Shown here piece by piece: positions 58,541-64,000 of a stretch of DNA of 64,000 bases; position 1 is the stretch's first letter; every line of letters begins with the position of its first letter. The notes beneath the pieces were generated by a model, which made no database searches, had not been told where the DNA came from, and saw only the letters and a list, made by a program, of their open reading frames with translations. Source of the stretch: Clostridia bacterium (lineage in GTDB: Bacteria; Bacillota; Clostridia; Lachnospirales; Lachnospiraceae); assembly GCA_910575725.1 (NCBI GenBank), contig CAJTFE010000010.1:1-64000 (forward strand), given 5' to 3'. The position numbers and the translations under genes were made by a program.

Positions 58541-58635
58541 GCTGCCCAAGCCGCCTTGTCCCGAAGCCGGTTTTTGGGGAGGTTCCACAACAAGCAAATT
58601 AAACTATAAAAAGCAGAAATTCACCCCCAACTCCC

Positions 58636-58664
58636 TTGCGTCTCCCCAAAAACCATGCTATATT
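58636..58664 (+). promoter_or_regulatory. galE promoter
   Basis: TTGCGT (58636-58641), 17-bp spacer ending in TGC (extended -10), TATATT (58659-58664). A short leader follows to ATG 58733. Confidence 0.6.
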
Positions 58665-58732
58665 TAGAAAGGAATTTCAAACAGAGCAGATTCGCATTTT
58701 AAACGGGAGCGAGCAGAAGGAGGAAAAGGTTT

Positions 58733-59749
58733 ATGTCAATTTTAGTGACAGGCGGCGCGGGCTTTATCGGAAGCCACACCTGCGTAGAGCTTTTGGAAGC
58801 GGGCTATGAGGTAGTAGTAGTAGACAATCTGTACAATGCCAGCAGAAAATCCATGGATCGGGTAGAACAGATCACAGGGAAGAAACCCACATTCTATGAA
58901 GCAGACATCCTGGACAGGGAAGCGCTGAATCAGATTTTTGAAAAAGAAAAGATAGATTCCGTCATTCATTTTGCAGGACTGAAGGCTGTAGGCGAGTCCG
59001 TGGCAAAGCCAATCGAATATTACTATAACAATATTGCAGGAACCTTGGTGCTCTGCGATGTAATGCGCAAGCACAATGTAAAAAATATCGTATTCAGTTC
59101 CTCCGCTACTGTGTACGGAGATCCGGCCTTTATCCCCATTACCGAGGAATGCCCCAAAGGGAAGATTACCAATCCCTACGGCCAGACCAAGGGCATGCTT
59201 GAGCAGGTGCTCGAGGATATCTATGTATCCGATCCCCAGTGGAACGTGATCCTGCTTAGGTACTTCAATCCCATCGGCGCCCACAAGAGCGGCCTTATCG
59301 GAGAGGATCCCAAGGGTATCCCCAACAATCTGGTTCCCTATGTGGCACAGGTGGCCATTGGCAAGCTGGAATGCCTCGGAGTATTCGGCGACGACTATGA
59401 CACGCCCGACGGAACCGGCGTCCGGGATTATATCCATGTAGTCGATCTGGCAAAGGGGCATGTAGCAGCCATCAAGAAGCTGGAAGAGAAAAAAGGCGTG
59501 CTCATTTATAATCTGGGAACCGGAAAGGGCTACAGCGTGCTGGATGTGGTTCATGCCTTTGAAAAAGCCTGCAAAAAGGAGATTCCTTATGTAGTGAAGC
59601 CCCGTCGCCCCGGCGATATCGCTGCCTGCTATGCAGATCCGGCAAAGGCAAAGGCAGAGATTGGCTGGGAGGCTGAGAACGGAATCGAGGAGATGTGCGC
59701 TGATTCCTGGAGATGGCAGTCTATGAATCCGAACGGATATGAGGAATAG
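58733..59749 (+). CDS. galE: UDP-glucose 4-epimerase
   Basis: GalE interconverts UDP-glucose and UDP-galactose using bound NAD. The 338-aa SDR protein has [17 protein letters not shown] (residues 5-21), [13 protein letters not shown], the catalytic SSATVYGD and YGQTK (Tyr-x3-Lys, about 151-155), RYFNPIGAH and [14 protein letters not shown]. The length is standard. AGAAGGAGG precedes the ATG. It is followed after 14 bases by a membrane glycosyltransferase, so UDP-galactose may feed a surface polymer. A same-length antisense frame is a shadow. Confidence 0.97.
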   Translation: MSILVTGGAGFIGSHTCVELLEAGYEVVVVDNLYNASRKSMDRVEQITGKKPTFYEADILDREALNQIFEKEKIDSVIHFAGLKAVGESVAKPIEYYYNNIAGTLVLCDVMRKHNVKNIVFSSSATVYGDPAFIPITEECPKGKITNPYGQTKGMLEQVLEDIYVSDPQWNVILLRYFNPIGAHKSGLIGEDPKGIPNNLVPYVAQVAIGKLECLGVFGDDYDTPDGTGVRDYIHVVDLAKGHVAAIKKLEEKKGVLIYNLGTGKGYSVLDVVHAFEKACKKEIPYVVKPRRPGDIAACYADPAKAKAEIGWEAENGIEEMCADSWRWQSMNPNGYEE

Positions 59750-59763
59750 AAAGAGCATTTAAA

Positions 59764-61290
59764 ATGAAAAAGAGGCTTATAGCTTTCGGGCAGGAGTTTG
59801 CCCTGGAAGGGCTTACGCTGGCTGTGATTGTGGCGTTATTCTGGACCTTTATGAAAAAAGGAATTCTGAATGACCGGGATCTCATTCAGCCGGTTCTGTG
59901 GCATTTGATGATACTGATAGGAATAGGCGTTCTGATTCTGGCCTTTTGTAAGCGTTTGTCTTACAAAGGGCTGGTTTCTGTTATCCTTTTGGCGGGCCTG
60001 GTGATGCGGATTGGATTCGTGCTCTACAAGCCTTCTTACACGGCTTACCACGATCTGGGCGAGATTACCACCGTAGGCTATTATGGACATGCCTCTTACA
60101 TATTGAAAATATTTGAGACAGGAGCCCTTCCCCTGGAAAATAAAGGGCAGTATTATCATCCGCCGCTGTTTCATATTCTGGCGGCCTGCGCTATGAAGGT
60201 GACGGGGAAGGTGCTCCGCATTACGGATGAAGTCTATTTGTTTGAAAGCGCTAAGATTATTTCCTGCACAGCCACCTGCTTTACCTTTTTGACAGCCAGA
60301 AAGATATTAAAGGAGCTGGAACTGGGAAAAACTGCGTTTGTAACTGCGCTTTCTATCTGTGCGTTTCTGCCCATCCACTATATGCTTGGAGGATGGGTGA
60401 ATAACGATGCGCTGGTTACGTTTTTTATGACATGGATCATTTTGTATACCATTCGGTGGTTTAAAAATCCCGGTTACGCCAACATTGTTTTCCTGGCGCT
60501 GGGATTCGGCTTCGGAATTTTTTCCAAGATTTCCTGCGCGCTTTTTGCAGCCTTTACCGGGAGCTTTATGCTCGTAAAGCTTGTGCTGGCCGTAAGGGGC
60601 GGAACGTGGAAACCGCTGATTGGACAGTTTGCGGTGTTTGCCTTGATTGCCATGCCCATCGGTCTTTATTATCCCATCCGGAATTATCTGATGTTCGGAC
60701 AGGGACTGAATTTTGTGTTAAGGCCGGGAGATAATGTCTACTGCGGCGAACATGGATTTGTGGAGCGTTTTGTGCTCTTTCCAGTTTCCAGGCTGCTGTC
60801 TCCCGTTTATCTCAATCCCTTTGAAGAGTATAATTTGAATTTTTATCTTGTGAAATCAGCAGTGGTGGGAGAATTTGAATACCACCATGTGGAGGAATGG
60901 CCGGCTGCAGTGCTGGTTGTCTGCAATCTGATTTTAGTGGTTCAGTCGGTGTTTTCTGCTGCTGCGGTCTGTGTACAGGGCTTTAAAGAGAAGGCGGTTA
61001 CAAGCTCCGTGAGGGCGCAGTTTCTCTTCCTGGGACTTCCAGGTCTGTGGCTCTGGATTTATGTGAATCATCTGATTCTGAATGTCCGCCTGCCTTACGG
61101 CTGTACCATGGACTTTCGGTATATTGTGCCTACGTCCCTTTTGGGGGCCGTATATCTGGGGCTTTATGTGGAAAAATGTCTGACAGAGCCTACGGTATTC
61201 CGGCGGATATTTGCCGGGATCGGCATGGCAGCCATACTTTTTCTGACAGCAGCAGGAATGTATATGTTCTCGAATATGTTTAAATTCTGA
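59764..61290 (+). CDS. GT39/PMT-type membrane glycosyltransferase
   Basis: The 508-aa protein has about ten membrane helices. YYHPPLFHILAACAMK (about 122-137) follows an early acidic YHDLGEI loop, as in GT-C fold enzymes, and GGWVNNDALVTFFMTW (about 210-225) matches the ArnT/PMT_2 family pattern. Such enzymes move a sugar from a polyprenyl phosphate donor to a protein, lipid or glycan on the outer face of the membrane. The acceptor is unknown. It starts 14 bases after galE and is likely cotranscribed. Confidence 0.8.
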   Translation: MKKRLIAFGQEFALEGLTLAVIVALFWTFMKKGILNDRDLIQPVLWHLMILIGIGVLILAFCKRLSYKGLVSVILLAGLVMRIGFVLYKPSYTAYHDLGEITTVGYYGHASYILKIFETGALPLENKGQYYHPPLFHILAACAMKVTGKVLRITDEVYLFESAKIISCTATCFTFLTARKILKELELGKTAFVTALSICAFLPIHYMLGGWVNNDALVTFFMTWIILYTIRWFKNPGYANIVFLALGFGFGIFSKISCALFAAFTGSFMLVKLVLAVRGGTWKPLIGQFAVFALIAMPIGLYYPIRNYLMFGQGLNFVLRPGDNVYCGEHGFVERFVLFPVSRLLSPVYLNPFEEYNLNFYLVKSAVVGEFEYHHVEEWPAAVLVVCNLILVVQSVFSAAAVCVQGFKEKAVTSSVRAQFLFLGLPGLWLWIYVNHLILNVRLPYGCTMDFRYIVPTSLLGAVYLGLYVEKCLTEPTVFRRIFAGIGMAAILFLTAAGMYMFSNMFKF

Positions 61291-61304
61291 TATAGAAAAT
61301 AGAC

Positions 61305-61345
61305 CGGCAGCCAGGCGCAGGGCGTCCATGCCTGGCACAGTGCCG
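61305..61345 (+). promoter_or_regulatory. leader hairpin upstream of the DUF1846 gene
   Basis: CGGCA (61305-61309) / TGCCG (61341-61345) and CCAGGC (61311-61316) / GCCTGG (61330-61335) form a two-part stem. There is no T tract, so it is probably not a terminator; it could stabilise or regulate the downstream message. Confidence 0.4.
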
Positions 61346-61372
61346 TAGAATACAATAAGGGGAAAGCAGAAT

Positions 61373-62827
61373 ATGAAAAAAGGATTTGACAACGAAAAAT
61401 ATCTGAAAATGCAGTCCCAGCATATCCGGGAGCGGATTGGGCAGTTTGACAATAAGCTGTACCTGGAATTTGGCGGAAAGCTTTATGACGATCATCACGC
61501 TTCCAGGGTACTTCCGGGCTTTGAGCCGGACAGCAAGCTTCGGATGCTGATGCAGCTGAAGGAGCAGGTGGAGATTGTCATTGTTATCAGCGCAGAGGAT
61601 ATTGAAAAAAATAAGATCCGCGGGGATTTGGGAATCACTTATGATTCCGATCTGCTGCGTCTGAAGAGCATTTTCGAGTCAAAGGATCTCTATGTGGGAA
61701 GTGTGTGTATCACTCATTTTGCCGGCCAGTACAGCGCTCAGATGTTCCAGAGCCGTCTGGAGAAGATGGGAATCCGGGTGTACCGCCACTATATGATTCC
61801 CGGTTATCCCAATAACGTCCCGGTGATTGTAAGCGAAGAGGGGTATGGACACAACGAGTATATTGAAACCTCGCATCCGCTGGTAGTAGTGACAGCGCCT
61901 GGCCCGGGAAGCGGAAAAATGGCCACCTGCCTTTCCCAGCTTTACCATGAGCATAGACGGGGAATCCGCGCGGGATATGCCAAGTTTGAGACCTTCCCCA
62001 TATGGAATCTGCCCTTAAGCCATCCGGTCAATCTGGCTTATGAGGCGGCGACGGCGGATCTGAATGATGTGAATATGATCGATCCCTACCATCTGGATGC
62101 CTATGGGGAAACAACGGTGAATTACAACCGGGATGTGGAGATTTTCCCGGTGCTTAAGGCCATCTTTGAGCGCATCTACGGGGAATGCCCTTACCAGTCG
62201 CCTACGGATATGGGCGTCAATATGGTAGGAAACTGCATCATAGATGATGAGGCATGCCGTGAGGCCTCCGGACAGGAGATCATCCGCCGGTATTACCAGA
62301 CCCTGGTGAACATTGCAAGGGGAAAGGCGGCAGAGGAGGAGGCCTATAAGATTGAGCTTCTGATGAATAAGGTGGGAGTGACAGTCCAGGATCGGAAGGC
62401 GGTTCCGGCAGCCCAGAAGCGCGCTGAAGAGACGGGGCACACGGCGGCAGCTATGGAACTGACGGATGGACGCGTGATTACCGGGAAGACCAGCGAGCTG
62501 CTTGGAGCCTGCTCTGCACTGCTGGTCAACGCTTTAAAGGAGCTGGCCGGGATTAACCATAAGGTGCTGCTCATTACCCCGAATGTAATCCGTCCCATAC
62601 AGAAGCTGAAGGTAGAATACCTGGGAAGCAAGAACCCTCGTCTTCATATGGAGGAGGTTCTTATCGCCCTCTCTGCCAGCTCCGAGAGCAATGAACTGGC
62701 GGATCTGGCTCTGCGTCAGCTGCCGCGCCTTCGGGGAAGCCAGGTACATACCTCCCGGATGCTCAGCGCAGCGGATGAGAAGACATTTCAGAGGCTTGGG
62801 ATCCTGCTCACTTCGGAGCCCAGATAA
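61373..62827 (+). CDS. DUF1846 domain-containing protein
   Basis: The 484-aa protein matches DUF1846 along its length: GFDNEKYLKMQSQHIRERI at the N-terminus, LYLEFGGKLYDDHHASRVLP, VVVTAPGPGSGKMATCLSQL (about 178-197, a P-loop-like glycine/lysine loop), FETFPIWNLPLSHPVNLAYE and MGVNMVGNCIIDDEACR. The family is widespread in Firmicutes; a nucleotide-binding ATP-dependent role is suggested by the GPGSGK loop, but no reaction is established to my knowledge. GGGGAAAGCAGAAT precedes the ATG. Confidence 0.93.
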   Translation: MKKGFDNEKYLKMQSQHIRERIGQFDNKLYLEFGGKLYDDHHASRVLPGFEPDSKLRMLMQLKEQVEIVIVISAEDIEKNKIRGDLGITYDSDLLRLKSIFESKDLYVGSVCITHFAGQYSAQMFQSRLEKMGIRVYRHYMIPGYPNNVPVIVSEEGYGHNEYIETSHPLVVVTAPGPGSGKMATCLSQLYHEHRRGIRAGYAKFETFPIWNLPLSHPVNLAYEAATADLNDVNMIDPYHLDAYGETTVNYNRDVEIFPVLKAIFERIYGECPYQSPTDMGVNMVGNCIIDDEACREASGQEIIRRYYQTLVNIARGKAAEEEAYKIELLMNKVGVTVQDRKAVPAAQKRAEETGHTAAAMELTDGRVITGKTSELLGACSALLVNALKELAGINHKVLLITPNVIRPIQKLKVEYLGSKNPRLHMEEVLIALSASSESNELADLALRQLPRLRGSQVHTSRMLSAADEKTFQRLGILLTSEPR

Positions 62828-63168
62828 GCGCCGGGCTTTGAAAAGGTTACTGTTCACTCCGTGCCCAGTAACTTGAAAAGGCCTATAAATATATGTAGGA
62901 TAATTTTGTGCTATACTTTTTTGGAAAGCTCGGGTACAATGATAAAAGAGAGGGGTATATAGCGTAGAAGTAGATAATTTGCAGGTTGTTGAAGAGAAGC
63001 TTAAATAATCAGAGAAAGGACAGAAAATAATTGACGTCCAAAGGGCTTCGTGCTATGTTTATGAAACAAATAAATAATGATTGGTAAAGTGATGCAAAAA
63101 ACTTAAAAGGAAGCATATTATTTTATATATTTGGAAATTGATATAATATGCTGATACAAGGAGATGTG
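62828..63168. other. 341-bp intergenic gap with promoter-like element
   Basis: An extended -10, TGCTATACT (62909-62917), is not followed by a gene for 250 bp. A hairpin GGTTACTG/CAGTAACT is present near 62844-62873. A short open stretch ending EEKLK at about 63008 could be the tail of a lost gene. TATAAT at 63142-63147 may serve the next gene. Nothing else is recognised. Confidence 0.35.
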
Positions 63169-63690
63169 ATGGAAAAGAAAGATGTAATTGCGAAGTTAAA
63201 AACGCTCTCTGTGGGTTATAAGGCTGAGCTGATTACTTTTTTCGAGGATTATGTGATGTACACAGACAGCTTATGCAGCCGTATGTCAGATGGAATGGCG
63301 AGGACTGTTGAGCAGTTTGCTGTGTATGATAGATGTACAACAGAAGAAGCTTATATGGTTAGGGAACTGTGCAAGTGGCTGCAAGATGCAGGCTTTGAGA
63401 AATTTCTTTCTGCATATGCGGATATGGATGAGAAGCATGAGAAGAAGATAAGAGGCTTTATAGAAGCATATTCGTATATATTGTCTTTGGCAAAAGATAA
63501 TGTTATGCAGTTGGTTGATCAGCTCTTTTTTATTCCTGGACAATTTGAAAAAGACTTGGAAGCTGTTACAGAGGCTGCAAGGAGCAGGATTTTGGAAGCG
63601 CATATCAGCTTTGAAGATAAGCTTACTTGTTCGGAATACAAATTTTTCAACAACAAGGAATCCTTTAACAGGATTCCTTGTTTTAATTAA
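63169..63690 (+). CDS. hypothetical helical protein
   Basis: The 173-aa protein is almost entirely alpha-helical and acidic/basic mixed (VIAKLKTLSVGYKAELITFF, YMVRELCKWLQDAGFEKFL, KKIRGFIEAYSYILSLAKD), without membrane segments or known motifs. ATG 63169, with AAGGAG upstream, is preferred over 63148. The last 13 codons lie in a perfect terminator hairpin, so the original stop may have been lost. The SecB-like gene follows after 17 bases. Confidence 0.65.
   Translation: MEKKDVIAKLKTLSVGYKAELITFFEDYVMYTDSLCSRMSDGMARTVEQFAVYDRCTTEEAYMVRELCKWLQDAGFEKFLSAYADMDEKHEKKIRGFIEAYSYILSLAKDNVMQLVDQLFFIPGQFEKDLEAVTEAARSRILEAHISFEDKLTCSEYKFFNNKESFNRIPCFN
63652..63682 (+). terminator. intrinsic terminator inside the 3' end of a coding frame
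   Basis: AACAAGGAATCC (63652-63663) pairs perfectly with GGATTCCTTGTT (63671-63682), loop TTTAACA, then TT and an AT-rich tail. It overlaps the final codons of the preceding frame. Confidence 0.75.
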
Positions 63691-63707
63691 AATGAAGGAG
63701 AATGGTT

Positions 63708-64000
63708 ATGAACATTAATGAAATCGTAAAATTTCCAAATCAATTAATTCACGTTGAAACTACACATGTAAAATCAGAAAAAAGCGGAAAATTAAAACAC
63801 AATGAGTTTAATATTGAGGCTCATGTAGAGGGGGAGATACTGGATAAAAACAACGGAAAATCTATTATCACAATTAAAGTCAGCAATGATGAATATTATA
63901 TTGAAATAACCAAAGCTGGGGAATTTAAGTTTGAACAACAAATTGAAGATGAGAAAGAAGCAAAACTGTTTTTAGAAGTCCAGGGAGTAAGGATTTTATG
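63708..64000 (+). CDS. SecB-like chaperone, cut by the window end
   Basis: ATG 63708, with AAGGAG upstream at 63695-63700, opens a frame that runs off the window after 97 codons. It reads LIHVETTHVKSEKSG ... NIEAHVEGEILDKN ... YYIEITKAGEFKFEQQIEDE ... KEAKLFLEVQGVRIL, a beta-strand pattern like SecB, whose conserved region has FE followed by a helix ending in LFPYAR. SecB is rare in Firmicutes and, when present, often belongs to toxin-antitoxin-chaperone modules or phage. The C-terminal half needed to confirm this is outside the window. Confidence 0.5.
   Translation, partial: MNINEIVKFPNQLIHVETTHVKSEKSGKLKHNEFNIEAHVEGEILDKNNGKSIITIKVSNDEYYIEITKAGEFKFEQQIEDEKEAKLFLEVQGVRIL

Noticed and set aside
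58742-59758. 338-aa reverse-strand open frame over galE
   Set aside because: Exact shadow of galE; low-complexity translation without domain signature or ribosome binding site.
1-64000. tRNA, rRNA, CRISPR array, integrase or transposase genes
   Set aside because: Looked for T-loop-like GGTTCGAATC patterns, rRNA hallmarks, regular short repeats and DDE, HUH or tyrosine-recombinase motifs; none was found by eye.

Overview
The window looks like chromosome of a Gram-positive Clostridia member, most likely a gut Lachnospiraceae. The evidence is the glgC-glgD pair, a PanT-type ECF S component beside coaX and coaBC, a DUF1846 protein, SleB-type and SH3 wall proteins, SigV/RsiV-like and BlaI/M56 regulators, strong AGGAGG ribosome binding sites and consensus sigma-A promoters. 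The genus is not resolved. No rRNA, tRNA, CRISPR array, transposase or integrase was found.

Layout. 1-3.7 kb is an AT-rich accessory segment: a DUF262 protein with a perfect promoter, a DUF1016/YhcG-type nuclease, and a GNAT acetyltransferase whose 5' part is missing at the island edge. 3.8-8.8 kb holds a metallo-beta-lactamase-fold hydrolase and a reverse-strand signalling operon (7TM hybrid histidine kinase, receiver, CheX-like protein, CheY-like receiver). 9.1-11.4 kb is glgC-glgD. 11.5-19.0 kb is a second accessory block: an sce7726-family protein, an orphan DinJ/RelB antitoxin, a broken P-loop kinase, a two-gene operon (unknown 662-aa protein plus a WYL-like/superfamily 1 helicase/DUF2726-like nuclease fusion), and a promoter-driven structured RNA leading into a PBECR4-like nuclease. 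19.1-24.6 kb carries an FAD oxidoreductase, an ECF sigma/anti-sigma pair and an NSS transporter. 23.8-27.1 kb is a CoA cluster (coaX, panT-like, coaBC). 27.2-33.9 kb is housekeeping: dnaE, pfkA, an rRNA methyltransferase and a spore-cortex-type wall hydrolase.

34.1-37.5 kb is a two-component/ABC module with a direct-repeat operator, probably for peptide antibiotic resistance. 37.6-45.1 kb has a PfkB sugar kinase, alanine/glycine and dicarboxylate/amino-acid symporters, a 4Fe-4S protein, a decayed AAA-ATPase and a lipoprotein. 45.4-49.7 kb holds two envelope-stress modules: sigV-rsiV with its own ECF promoter, and BlaI plus an M56 sensor protease behind a palindromic operator. 49.9-54.3 kb is a reverse-strand hydantoinase/DUF917/PucR catabolic cluster. 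54.5-58.5 kb is AT-rich and full of small hypothetical genes and remnants, including a second BlaI with a deleted M56 partner. 58.7-62.8 kb has galE, a GT39-like membrane glycosyltransferase and DUF1846. The right edge has an unknown gene followed by a SecB-like chaperone cut by the window.

Non-coding structure is rich. Two ~210-bp palindromic elements share unpaired cores but have different, internally perfect stems. A short GGGGCTG...AAAATAAG...CAGCCCC hairpin occurs four times, and one 70-bp element could fold as a cloverleaf. The most interesting candidates for an undescribed system are the 12.9-18.0 kb helicase operon, the adjacent RNA/nuclease unit, and the palindromic element family.
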